From JANXQG01 sp963780045 (GTDB taxonomy: Bacteria > Planctomycetota > Planctomycetia > Pirellulales > Thermoguttaceae), in NCBI GenBank assembly GCA_963780045.1, contig CAVZZZ010000001.1, positions 1,426,001-1,490,000 on the forward strand: DNA of 64,000 nt. The letters run 5' to 3'. The notes beneath the pieces were generated by a model, which saw nothing but the letters and a program-made list of their open reading frames with translations, had not been told where the DNA came from and did no database searches. Every line of letters begins with the position of its first letter. Position 1 is the stretch's first letter. The translations under genes and the position numbers were made by a program. Positions 1 to 9,972 of the stretch are shown here, in pieces.

Positions 1-148
1 TTTTCTTGTCTGTCGGCAGTGGCTCGCTGCGGAACATGCGAAAAATGATCACGCTCGCAGTCAACCCAAACCTCCCAAAAATCGGTCTTTCCGCAATTGC
101 CGATTTTTACGACAATTGTCCGCGACTCATTATCCAGGAGGGATTATC

Positions 149-3100
149 ATGTCGCGGGATTCCAGGGACCGGCAACCTTCGCACGGGTCGGACGACGACC
201 GTTCGCACAATCCGGAGGGCGGAGACGACGAGCGCGACGAGCGGTCGCAGGACGGGCCATCGGACGGCGAGCGCATGCATCGCCACGACCGCCCTCATCA
301 TTCGCAATCGGACGATGACGACTCGGACTCCCGCGAGGACGATGCCTCGCACCGGACACATGAGCATCATCATTCCAACGAGCCGGTCCGAAGAGCACGA
401 GCACGTTCAGCATCATCACGACCCGGCCAAGTTCGCCTCTTACGACGATGACGACGCCGCTGACTCGGATCGCGATTCCGAGAGACGTGCCCGGCGCCAC
501 AGAGAGCATGCGGAACGATCCGAGCAGTCGCATCGCGCGGAACCCGCACGGCCATACTCGAACTTCAGCAGCAACTCGCGGCAGGATACTGCCGGCCCAT
601 CGTATGCACAGCCGGCGACAAGCACTCGCGTGGCTACCGAGGCCGCTCCCTACGCGACAAACACCGCCACCGCCTCGCAGCCGGCAATTTCCTCTGCCTT
701 TCCCTCCGCGCTGAACGACCCCGCGCTGGCCGCGTATCCAGCCAGCCAGTTGCATCCTTACGATCATCATCGCGCCGCGCTGATCGGGCTTTCCACCGCA
801 CTGGTCGCGGCGATCGTCATCATCGTCGCGCTGATGTTCAACTTCTCCGCCCACAAGGACTCGGCGCCCGAGCTGAAGCAGCAGTACGAAACGCGGATGG
901 CCACGTTCCAGCAAGACTACCAGACCGCGCAGACCCTCGCCGAACAACGGCTGGCGCAGGCGCAGCAAGCCCAGCAGCTCGCGCAGGCCAACGCCCAGGC
1001 GTATCAAACGTCGCAGCAACAATTGCGGCAGCACCAGCAGGCAAGCCAGCAGTTGCAGCAGGCCAACCAGCAATTGCAGCAGCAAAGCCAGGCCCAACTG
1101 ACTGAAAACGAGCAGCGAACGTACGTTACGCAAATCCGCATGGCCAAGCAGGCCTGGGACCGCGGCGACACGAACCAGGTCCTGCAATTGCTGGAGCCCT
1201 ACCGCGGCGATCCGGCGCGGCAAAAACTGCGCACCTTCGCCTGGTATTACCTGTGGCGGGCGGCGCACAGCAGCGGCAGCACCACGCTCCGCGGACACTC
1301 CGACGTCGTGCGGCAGGTCGTCGTCGCGCCCGACGGCGCAGATCGTCTCCTTCGCCGACGACGGGCAGTTGATCACCTGGGACGCCGCGATGGGCCGCAA
1401 GCTGACGGCGGTGACGCTCGAACGCAACGTGCCGCCGCGAAGCGCCGGCCTGATCGTTGAAGACCAACTCGCGCACTGCGCCAGCGGCCTGGTTGTGGCC
1501 GACAACGGCGCCTGGGCAGCCGCCTATGGCCGCGACCTGTTCGTCGGTGCGAACATCCGCCAGCCCGACTCCGTGCGGCCCGTTTCCGACCACACCTCCC
1601 CGATCATCTCGCTGGCCATCAGCCGCAACGGTACGCGGCTGGTAAGCGGCGACTATTCGGGCGAGATCGTCCTCCGCGACGCGACCGACGGCCGCGTCAT
1701 CCGGCGGTTCCACAACCCGCGTCCGCTTTCGCTGGCCCTTTCGGCCGACGGCAGCTTGATCTTCGCCGGCATGCACGACGGGGCGCTTTTCGTATGGGAT
1801 GCCACCAACGGCAACCTGCTGGGCACGCGGGCCTTCGGTGACGGCATAAACTCGATGTCGATCAGTCCCGACGGCGCGGCGTTGGCCATCGCGCTTGCCG
1901 TCCGCGACGGCGTCGTGAAGATTTGGGAGCCGGCGACGGGCCGCTTCCGCGGCGATCTCCGCGGTCACCACGATGAAGTCACCCATGTCGTCTGGTCGCG
2001 CGATGGCAAGTCGCTCTTGTCCGGCAGCCGCGATCAAACCGCCTGCCTCTGGTCCAACACCGGCGCCTTGCTGCGCACCTTCCGCGGGCACCTGGGCGAC
2101 GTGGAGGCCGCGGCCTTCTCGCCTGACGGCCAGAAGGTCGTCACCGCCAGCGACGATCAAACGGTGATCCTCTGGAACGTCGACGGCGGGCAGCCGTGCG
2201 ACACGCTCACCGACACGCCCGTGGACGGCTGGGTGAGCGGCCTGGCCTTTACGCCCGACAACAGTCAGGTTATCGGCAGCGGATCGTGCGACGGGGCAGG
2301 GGACAGCTATGAGGCATTTCTTACCGATTGGAACCTGCAGGACGGCAACCGCCCGCTGCCGCTGCAAACTTCGTCGCGCAGCGGCGTGGCGTTGGCCTTC
2401 TCGCCCGATGGCCGGCAGATGGCAGTTGGCGAAAGCTCGCCTCCGCAATCGACCGTGAAGTCCCGTGTTCGCATCTGGAGCCTCGATCCGCCGCGAGTAT
2501 TGGCCACGGTGCCCAAGCTCGCCGGCTCGGTCTACTCGGTTGCCTATTCCAACGACGGCCGCTCGCTGGTCATCGGCACGGGCGACGCCGACGAGCGCGT
2601 GCCGGGCACGGCGCTGGTCGTCGAGCCGGCCACCGGCGCTCTGCGGCAAAAGGTGCCCGATCTGCCCGGCAAGGTCGAGGCCGTCTTTACGGCCGACAGC
2701 CGCTACTTGATAACTGTCAACGCCAGCAAAAAGCGGCCGGCGGAGGTCCGCATCTGGAACCCGCAGACCGGCCAGCTCGCCGCGCAGATCGAAAACCCGG
2801 AGTTGGCCGGCCTGACCACCATCGCGCTCTCGCCGGACGGCCGCTACCTGGTCACCGGCCACGGCGATCCGGTCAATCCGGCCGCGGCCGACAAGGCCAA
2901 AATCAAGATTTGGGACCTCGCCACGCAGAAGTTCCTGGGCCAGTTTCCCGCGGCGCACTCGGCGGCCATCACGCGGCTGGCCTTCTCCCGCCGCGGCGTG
3001 CTCATGGCCTCGGGCGACATGGCCGGCAATGTCCGAATATGGGATTTCGCGTCGCACAAGCTCCTGCCGACGCAGGTTGCCGTGCGGGACAACCCAATGC

Positions 3101-4560
3101 AGGGCCGGCCGATCACGTTCATCACGTTCGACAAGCTCGGCGAGCGGCTGTCCGTGGCGGCCGACGAAAAGTGCGTCCGCGTCTGGCACATCGATTCGGG
3201 CCGGCAACTGGCCATCATGCAACTGGCCCTCGGCGTGCCCAACGTCCTCGGCTACACGCAAGACGGCAAAACGCTCGCCGCCGCGACCAGCGCCGGCGGC
3301 TTGTTCCTCTGGGACGCCGATACCTACAAGCCGCGGGCGGTGCTCCGCGGCGAAGGCAACCCGGCCGGCCAACAAGGCCACGGCGGCGTCGTCACGTGCG
3401 TCGCCCCGCTGCTTCTGCCCGACAAGGTGCTCACCGGCAGCGTCGACAAGACGGTCCGCGTTTGGGACCTCAAGACGCGGCAGGCGGTGGGCACGGTTGC
3501 CGCATTCAACAATGCCGTGAGTTGCATGGCCGTCTCGCCCGACGGCCGCACGCTGGCCGTCGGCACCGGCAAGTACCGCAGCAAGTTCGAGACGGGCGAG
3601 CTGGCGATCTGCGACCTGACCGGCCGCGCGCAGCCGCGGTCGATCACCAAAGGCATAACGCCGACCAGCGTCGCCTTCTCGTCCGACGGCAGGTATCTCG
3701 CGGTGTGCAGTCTCTCCGCTGCCGTGGGCACGGCCTCGCGGACGGTGAGCATCGTTGACACGCAAACCTACCGCGCCTCGCCCTTGGGCAGCACCAACGG
3801 CCAATGCGTGGCCTTTTCGCCGGACGGCAAGCTCCTCGCCGTCGGGTGCGCCGACGGCTCGGTCGAGCTGTGGGTCGATTTTTCGGGACAGACGAAACCT
3901 TTCGTGGTAAAGAAGCACTCCGGGTTGGTCTGGATGCTGGCCTTCTCGCCCGACGGCCGGACGCTTGCGTCCGGCGCGGAGGACAACAATGTGGTTGTTT
4001 GGGACGTGCTGACCGCCCAGGACCTGATGACCTTGAAGCACAACGGCAGGGTCGAGGCGGTGCGGTTCTCTGCGGATGGCCAGATTCTGGCCACGGCCGC
4101 TCACGAGCCGTCGCGCGGCAGCGTCTGCCTGTGGCGCGCCCCCTTGAACGACGATGGCTTGCAAGGCCCGGCGCTGCCGCCCGGCGGAGCCGGGTTCTCC
4201 ACGCGATCGGCTGCTCAGGACTCCGGCTTCCCTTCGCGGTCCGCCGGACCCGCAGGGTACCCCGACGCCGCCGCCACGGCGCCCGGCCCATCGGTTCCTT
4301 TGAACTATTCGCAACCCGATCGCCGGCCCGCCGATCCGTCCACTCCGCTGAACACGGCCGTTTCGCAGCCCGAAGACGACCGCTATGGCCCCGCGCCGAT
4401 GCCGGCGCAAACCACCATGCCGTCGCAATCTTTCAACGCTGCGCCCGCCGATCCCTCGGCGCCGTTGGGCAGCGCCGGCGGCGACGGAGGCGTGCCGTCC
4501 GGGGCAGGGCAGGGGAGTGGCGGCCACCGCCACCAGCGTCCGCCCGCGCAGCAGTATTGA
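149..4560 (+). CDS. WD40-repeat membrane protein without kinase domain (two frame breaks)
   Basis: This is a large WD40 protein of about 1470 residues once two frame breaks are joined, near 385-390 and near 1337. The ATG at 149 follows AGGAGGG at 136-142. The first ~200 residues are a low-complexity His/Asp/Arg/Ser-rich tract. A membrane segment (ALIGLSTALVAAIVIIVAL) lies near residues 212-232, followed by a Gln-rich coiled coil at about 237-320. Next comes the linker typical of planctomycete kinase-WD40 proteins (TYVTQIRMAKQAWDRGD, then FAWYYLWR). About 950 residues of WD40 blades follow, with recurrent SPDG and WD motifs, and then a Pro/Ser-rich tail. Family members usually carry an N-terminal Ser/Thr kinase; here a membrane anchor takes its place. 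The WD40 part is probably a protein-interaction platform, but which side of the membrane it faces is unknown. The tail contains a G-rich repeat at 4501-4515. Confidence 0.82.
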
Positions 4561-4594
4561 TCGGTGCTCGCCACGCTCCGTCGCGATGCACTCG

Positions 4595-4647
4595 TACTCA
4601 TCACGCTCCGTCGTGGTGTAATCCCTCACGGCGGAGCGTGAGGAGTA
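4595..4647. repeat. Inverted repeat, dispersed CACGGCGGAGCGTGA family
   Basis: The arms at 4595-4615 and 4627-4647 pair over 21 bases with two mismatches, just downstream of the WD40 stop. The right arm recurs almost identically at 45260-45280, at the 3' end of asd. This marks it as a dispersed element; here it could act as a transcript-end hairpin. Confidence 0.75.
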
Positions 4648-4746
4648 CGTAACGCGCACTCCTGTGCCCCTGGTGCGGATCGCCGCGTTTGGCGGCCGTA
4701 TTTTTTCTTCGCTTGTTGAACATCGAGTTTGGTCTGGTTCCACATA

Positions 4747-4888
4747 GTGCCAAATCTGGCACTTTTTGCACTGATCTGGCACGGTTTGACAGCGTTTTGG
4801 CGTTGTTTGGCACGGTTGCGGGTTTCGTCCGACCCCCGTTTTTACCGGGAAAACCGCGTCTGTGGCACAATTTGGCACGCTTTGGCAC
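4747..4888. repeat. Helically phased TGGCAC motif array
   Basis: Direct copies of TGGCAC start at 4757, 4777, 4808, 4863, 4873 and 4883, and an inverted copy lies at 4747-4752. The spacings of 20, 31, 55, 10 and 10 bases are close to whole helical turns. The function is unknown; a protein-binding array is one possibility. Confidence 0.5.
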
Positions 4889-4938
4889 TCATTCACGCTT
4901 CGCCCCGGTTTTCGCATGGCATGGGAACACCGATTACC

Positions 4939-4990
4939 CGCTAATTACCGCTAATCTTATCGCATCAGCGTTAATAAGTGATAATTAGCG
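4939..4990. repeat. AT-rich inverted repeat
   Basis: CGCTAATTA at 4939-4947 is the exact reverse complement of TAATTAGCG at 4982-4990. The sequence between is AT-rich and contains further GCTAAT and GCGTTAAT words. It stands out from the GC-rich surroundings. Similar ATTAGCGGGTAA text occurs near 49364. Confidence 0.5.
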
Positions 4991-5313
4991 TTCCGTTATC
5001 CTCCATTCTCCTTGTCGTCGCGGACTTCCCACCGGTAGAGAGAAGGGGGCGTTTTCCGGCCATTATACACTAATCTAAACAGTTGTCAACATAGGTGCGG
5101 AGATGTTGTTTGTCCGTCGCCGCAACCCCTTGCGCCGCAACGACTTATGTCGCTTGACATTTGCATGTGATCCGCCGCGCGACGGTCCCCTCGCTGGAAT
5201 CACTCCGCCGCCGTAAACCCTTATGCGCAAAGGGTTTGGAGATTTCTCCCTCTTGCATCCGATTTTGGCTCCGCGCGGATTTTCGCGAAAGATGTTTCCG
5301 CCGCCAAGAACCG

Positions 5314-5337
5314 CTGGAGTTCCGGCTTTAGCCGGTT
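5314..5337. repeat. Dispersed REP-like element (GGAGTTCCGGCTTTAGCCGG), intergenic copy
   Basis: The core GGAGTTCCGGCTTTAGCCGG matches the copy inside the anti-sigma candidate (18084-18109) and both arms of the hairpin at 58753-58814. The palindromic part CCGGCTTTAGCCGG can form a short hairpin. Confidence 0.7.
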
Positions 5338-5788
5338 CGTCTCGCCGCTGCGCAGGGCAAGACGCCTCATCGTCGCGGCTTCCGCCTATAATGAAGGCAA
5401 GGGCGCCCTTCTGAGTACTGCTGTCGCTCTACGCGGTGTTCAAGTTCTTTTGCTTGGTATTCAATCTCTTTGGGCCGTGGGGCCTGGCCGTCCTGTTCGT
5501 CTTGGTCCTTGGCTGCAACGACGGCAGTGGCAACAGTGGCAGCAGCCGCCGCGAGCGGCCATCCACTCACCCGGAGTGCTACTACCGCGGCGAAGAGGAG
5601 TTTAGGAATTAGAGATTGGCGTGACTTCACCCACAAGAAGCTCGACGCCAACGTCTCGGCCGCGTATGGTTGGGATGCCGGCATGAGCGAAAAGGTGTTG
5701 CAGGAAAGGCGCTTGCGGTAGAATCTGGAGCTGCGCGACGGCGAAGAGGTACAGGCGTTTACGCCTCTTATCGCGAAGCGGTAATCGG

Positions 5789-5924
5789 CCCGTGCTTTAG
5801 CACGGGTTGGCGACGCGTTCTTTGTCTGTCTCCGCATTCGGGTCCGCCCGCCGCCGGAGGCGGCGGGCGGACCCGAACGCGAAGAAGACTGGTCGACGAC
5901 TGGCGACCCGCGTGAAAGCACGGG
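5789..5924. repeat. Nested palindrome with a perfect 19-bp central stem
   Basis: A perfect 19-base stem (5837-5855 with 5859-5877, loop of 3) sits at the centre. It is flanked by two further hairpins, CCCGTGCTTTAGCACGGG at 5789-5806 and CCCGCGTGAAAGCACGGG at 5907-5924, which are also related to each other in inverted orientation. The whole 136-base unit is therefore roughly symmetrical. It looks like a miniature palindromic element; no coding capacity is evident. Confidence 0.7.
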
Positions 5925-6052
5925 CTTAACAACGTCCGCGGAGGAAACGGCCATGCATGGCCGTCAAGGACGAGCGGTGGCGCAGGAAAACGAAAAACGC
6001 GTCCCTGGCGAGACATCGGCTCAAGGATACTTTGCCTGGAATTGCTCCCGTC

Positions 6053-6570
6053 TCATTCCGGCGGCAGTGCGAAGTCATGCCGCGGTGATTCTCCGTTTTC
6101 GTGGCCATCATTGAGGCGCGCGGCCTCTTTGCTCAATCGCTCCGCCTCGCCTTCGTTTCCGGCACTGGAGGCGCGTTCGGCCAACTCGAGTTTCAGATTC
6201 GTCAGCGCTTCCCGCGCGTCTTTGTGATCATGGTTCAATGCAAGTACAGCTTCGTACGAAGAGGCCGCGTCCTCCCAGCGGCCGAGCCCCTGATAGGCAA
6301 TTCCCAAGTAGTACCAGAAATGCCAGTCGCCGCGGCGCTGAATTGCGAGTCGCGACCATCGCACGGCGTTCTTGTAATCGTGCCGCTGCAAAGCCGTGCG
6401 TGCGGAAACGTGGCAGTCAACGGCCGCCATATTTGCCCGGACCAAACCAGATGATTCATGGTTAACAGGTCAATGTTGTGACCAGTCCACCAAGCGACGG
6501 TTGCGGCAACGGCCAACAGGCAGGTCGCGGCCGTCACGGGAAATCGTTTTATAGCGGGAAGAAGGTCCAT
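6053..6570 (-). pseudogene. Rhomboid-like N-terminus joined to TPR C-terminus (core missing)
   Basis: The ATG at 6570 begins a segment with one membrane helix and the text WSGQIWRPLTATFPHA. This resembles the first helix and the W-R-L-x-T-x-x-x-x-H region at the start of rhomboid-family proteins. Immediately after it (near 6405) the frame breaks and the sequence continues as a tetratricopeptide segment (WYYLGIAYQGLGRWEDAASSYEAVLAL) down to the stop at 6053. The rhomboid helices carrying the catalytic Gly-x-Ser and His are absent. This is either a true internal deletion, making an inactive remnant, or an assembly collapse. The rhomboid call is inferred from a short stretch. Confidence 0.5.
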
Positions 6571-6697
6571 CGCGTCTCCGCTGGGGTATTCGCATTGACC
6601 ATCTATTGTAGCGTACCCGCAGCGAGATTTGAGCCGATCCGCCGAGACTCCGACCCGCCACACGAGTAGCCGTTCAATCCTTGGCGTCAATCGTGCC

Positions 6698-8952
6698 TTA
6701 CCCCTCCCACGTCTCGCGCAGCAGCTTAAGCAGGTTCGCCGCGAATCGCTTGCCGTCGCAAAGCGGTGAGGAGGCCACACGATCGCGCAGGCCGGCGCGC
6801 AGGCGCGGCGAGCCGCGGAAGGTCGCCGGCCAAGGAGACGGCCAGCTCGACGTAGTCGTCGAAATCACGCGCGATGGTTTCCGTCAGGCCGACGTTGGAA
6901 AGGTGGCTGAACGAGTGCCGGCCGGCGAAGGTCTCGCCGGGACAGGTTATGACCGGCACGCCCATCCATAGGGCCTCGCAGGTCGTCGTGCAGCCGGAAT
7001 AGGGGAACGTATCGAGGGCCAGGTCGACGCGGCAGTATTCCGCCAGGAGCGCGGATGCGGCGACGCGCCGTGGAATTCGATCCGCGCGGGATCGATCCCG
7101 TGGCCCGCAAAGAGCGCTGCGACCCGTCCCGAAACGCTGCTGTCGTCCCAGCCCCTGTATTTCAGCAGCAATCGCGAGGCCGGCACGCGGTCGAGGATGC
7201 GGGACCAGACCGCGACCACTTCGGGCGTGATCTTGTTCGGATTGTTGAACGAGGCGAAGCGCACGCCGCCGCCGTCCAAAGCAGGCAAGGCACTCGGCGC
7301 GGGGCGTACTCCGGCGGTTCGAAACAGAGATAGCCGTCCGGCATCCGCAGCACCCGCTCGCAATAGTGGCATTCCGTGCCGGGCGGCACGTGCCAGCGAT
7401 CGCCAATCAGGTAGTCGATCGCCCGCACGCCGGTTGTGCCGACGTAGCCGATCCATGTGATTTGCACCGGCGCCGGCCGCCGGGCGAAGACCAACAGTCT
7501 GTTGTCGGCCGTATGACCGTCCATATCGAAGAGAATGTCGATTCCGTCAGCCCTGATTTGCTCGGCCAACGGTTGGTCGCTTAAGTGTCCGACGTCGCGC
7601 CATTGCGCGACGGCCTGGAAGCGTTTGCTGAATTGATCGAGGACGCGCGCGGTGGAGTAGCAGACGATTCTCGCACGCAGCGCGGTCGAGGTTTTCCAAC
7701 GCGCGGATCGACAGAACGCCGACCGGATGCAGCCGGAAGTTCGGCGAGAGAAAGCCAATCCGCAGCCGCTTGTTGCGCTGTGCGCAGGCGGCAGCGGCGG
7801 GAGTGCGCGCTCGAGGAAGGGCGGCGTGCCGCCGATCATATTCCGCATGGGCCTCGGCAAGGGCGGCGAGAGTCACGCCGGTCCGAAACTGCAAGGTATG
7901 GAGGAGGTTGCTGTGGGCCACGGTGTAGTCGGGCCGCACGTCGAGCCCCCGCCGGTAGTGGGCCAGCGCCTCGTCGATTCCGCCTTGGTCCCTCAGCGCG
8001 TTGCCGAGATTGACGAGGAACTCGGCTTCGTCGGGATTCAGCGCCACGCGCACGGCGACAGGCTGCGGCCGCTTCCGCCACTTTGCCCTGTTCCCGCAAG
8101 GCCCGGCCGAGATTGCCGTGCGCGACGGCGAAGCCCGGCCGCAAGGCGATGGCGCGATGATAACAGGCGATCGCGGCCTGCTGATCTCGGAGATCGCTCA
8201 AGACGTTGCCGAGATTGTAATGAGCCTCGGCGTAGTCGGGATTGAGCCGCAGAGATTGCTGATGGCAAGCGGCAGCGTCCTTCAATTGGCCTTGCTCGCG
8301 GAGGACGACGCCGAGATTGCTGTACGCTTCGGCGAAGCGCGGCCGCGCGGCGATTGCGCGGCGATAGCAGTTAATCGCTTCCTGGCGGCGGCCGAGGTTT
8401 TGCAGGACGACGCCGAGGTTGTTGAGCGCATCGGCGTGAGCGGACTGCAATTGCACGGCCGCACCATAGCTGGCGGCGGCCTCGTCGTAGCGTTTCTGGT
8501 CCCGCAGGGCGTTGCCGAGATTGTAGTGGGCCTCGACGAAGCTCGGGTTCAGCTCGGCCGCGCGGCGGTAGCTCACGATGGCTTCGTCGCGGCTTCCTTG
8601 CTGCAGCAGCGCGTTGCCGAGATTGCAGTGCGCCTGGGCGAAATCGGGTTCCAGCGCGATTGCGCGGCGGCAAGCGGCGATGGCCTCCGGGACGCGGCCT
8701 GAGCGCGATAGGCGGCGCCCAAGTTGCAGTGGAAGTCGGCCGCGTCGCCGCGGACGGCGATTGGCGCTCGATGGCGGCCACGGCCGCCCGGTAGTTGCCC
8801 GACTGGTTTTCGACTACGCCGAGCAGATGGAGGGCGTCGGGCTGGTCGGGCAAGGCAACGAGGATTTGGCGATAGATTCTCGCCGCGGCAGTCAGCCGCC
8901 CGCTGCGATGGTGTTTGAGCGCGGTTCCCAGGGCATCAGCAAGTGTTGGCAT
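6698..8952 (-). CDS. TPR plus GT41 O-GlcNAc transferase-like protein (about six frame breaks)
   Basis: Reconstructed, this is a protein of about 750 residues starting at the ATG at 8952. Residues ~10-310 are canonical TPRs (repeated AEAHYNLGNxLxxxG units). The C-terminal half is a GT41/SPINDLY-type catalytic region: KRLRIGFLSPNFRLHPVG, DMDGHTADNRLL, PVQITWIGYVGTTG, SFNNPNKITPEV, then PYSGCTTTCEALWMGVPVIT and GETFAGRHSFSHLSNVG. It ends LLKLLRETWEG. Such proteins transfer GlcNAc or another sugar to Ser/Thr of target proteins, with the TPRs choosing targets. The frame changes near 8770, 8700, 8100, 7695, 7315 and 7075, yet the conserved text continues across each break. Sequencing indels are more likely than decay. 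Confidence 0.82.
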
Positions 8953-9085
8953 TATGCCATTATGCTTGGCGGGAGCGCGGGGCGTCAAATTGGTTGCTGG
9001 GAACTGTCCACAACCCTGAGGCTGTTTGAGCCATTGTGCGCGGATGTAACGAAGAGTCTAATTGAACTGGCCATGTCAAATAAAG

Positions 9086-9434
9086 TCACAACGGCAAGAA
9101 GACAATCTGGCCTTCCCATTCGTTATCGCTACTGCACTCGGCCAAGATTAAGATGTCCTCGACCGCTGCACCCACCGTCATCCAGCGGGGCACTTCTACC
9201 AAACCGGGCATGCGCTGCCCCGATCTCGTTCGATCATTCGCATATCCGATTAGAGTATTAACGTCGTGCGAAAGCACAAGCCTATCTTGCTCCGCCGCCC
9301 AGGCCAGCACAATCGGATCGGTGGCGGCATCCAGTCCGACATCCTGCGCGAACGATGTCCAGAAGCCGGTTGCGCAGCTTAAGTCCGCGGACGACAGTTC
9401 CGCTGCAGCAAACGTCTGCGAGAAATCGGAGCAA
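9086..9434 (-). CDS. DUF5615 PIN-like protein, probable toxin (one frame break)
   Basis: A TTG start at 9434 lies just after the DUF433 stop and gives LLRFLADV, matching the family's usual MxxLxDExx opening. The frame breaks near 9345, then continues QDVGLDAATDPIVLAWAAEQ and LVLSHDVNTLIGYA, which is typical of DUF5615 (PIN-fold, Mut7-C-like) proteins. The acidic residues Asp7, the D of VGLDAATD and the D of SHDVNT are the likely metal-binding set. With the upstream DUF433 gene this is a toxin-antitoxin-like operon. A role as a ribonuclease toxin is inferred from the fold. Confidence 0.75.
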
Positions 9435-9437
9435 CGA

Positions 9438-9770
9438 TTACTCCTTCGAGTTTCGCCGCGCCAGCAACCGTTCGCGACGGCCTTTGCGGGGGAACGTGGC
9501 TTCAATCTCGTGGCGGAGCGACTCCAATGCAAGCCGGCGTTGATCGAGGTACTCGTCGATTTCAGCCTGATGATGGAGGTAATAGGTTATTGCCGCGTAT
9601 ACATCGCCGAGCGAAACAGCATCGTAGTCCGCCGCAATCTGTTCTGGCGAAGCGCCCAACTTATGTTCCTCAAGGATGAGATCGAGCGTCATACGCGTGC
9701 CGCCGACGCGGATGGCACCGTCTTCATCCATCCTAAGCGGGACGGGATCGGCTTGGATTGCAATCGACAT
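9438..9770 (-). CDS. DUF433 protein, probable antitoxin
   Basis: This is a 110-residue protein starting MSIAIQADPVPL at 9770. The text DEDGAIRVGGTRMTLDLILE and SPEQIAADYDAVSLGDVYAAITYYL is diagnostic of DUF433, a helix-turn-helix-like family that commonly precedes DUF5615. The spacing to the downstream partner is four bases, which suggests translational coupling. The protein probably neutralises the partner and autoregulates the pair (inferred from family context). A second DUF433 gene sits at the right edge of the window (63715). Confidence 0.85.
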   Translation of the reverse strand: MSIAIQADPVPLRMDEDGAIRVGGTRMTLDLILEEHKLGASPEQIAADYDAVSLGDVYAAITYYLHHQAEIDEYLDQRRLALESLRHEIEATFPRKGRRERLLARRNSKE

Positions 9771-9972
9771 GTTTGACGAATTGGCAGAAACAATTGGAAA
9801 CTTTCCTTTATTATACGTCCGCACCGTGACAACGCTAGCCGAAGAAGGGCCGGATCCCAGCCCTAGACTGAAGCGAGAGGAGATATGCCGCTCTGCATGT
9901 TGACTTTCCCACGTCAGCACGTGAAAATACTTGCTTTTCCCGCTTCGCCTTCCTCCCAACTCCCGCCTCGCC

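Larger units (their letters stand above)
4561..6052. other. Gene-poor region with palindromes, phased motifs and possible gene relics
   Basis: I see no convincing gene here. The region holds an inverted repeat (4595-4647), a phased TGGCAC array (4747-4888), an AT-rich inverted repeat (4939-4990), one copy of a dispersed repeat (5314-5337) and a nested palindrome (5789-5924). One + frame at about 5410-5560 reads as a hydrophobic stretch ending in a Ser/Gly-rich tail. Another + frame at about 5619-5721 ends LDANVSAAYGWDAGMSEKVL, which faintly resembles the C-terminus of some DNA methyltransferase-like proteins. Both are too short and isolated to call as genes. Confidence 0.5.

Noticed and set aside
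1126..4917. A 1263-residue open frame on the minus strand
   Set aside because: It is antisense to the WD40 gene, follows its codon periodicity, is Arg/Gly/Ala-rich and shows no domain. High GC makes such shadow frames common.
4689..4988. A 99-residue plus-strand frame in the gene-poor region
   Set aside because: Its apparent coding text comes from the TGGCAC array and AT-rich repeat; there is no ribosome site or family pattern.
5619..5721. Possible methyltransferase C-terminal relic
   Set aside because: The LDANVSAAYGWDA resemblance covers only about 20 residues and nothing upstream supports it.
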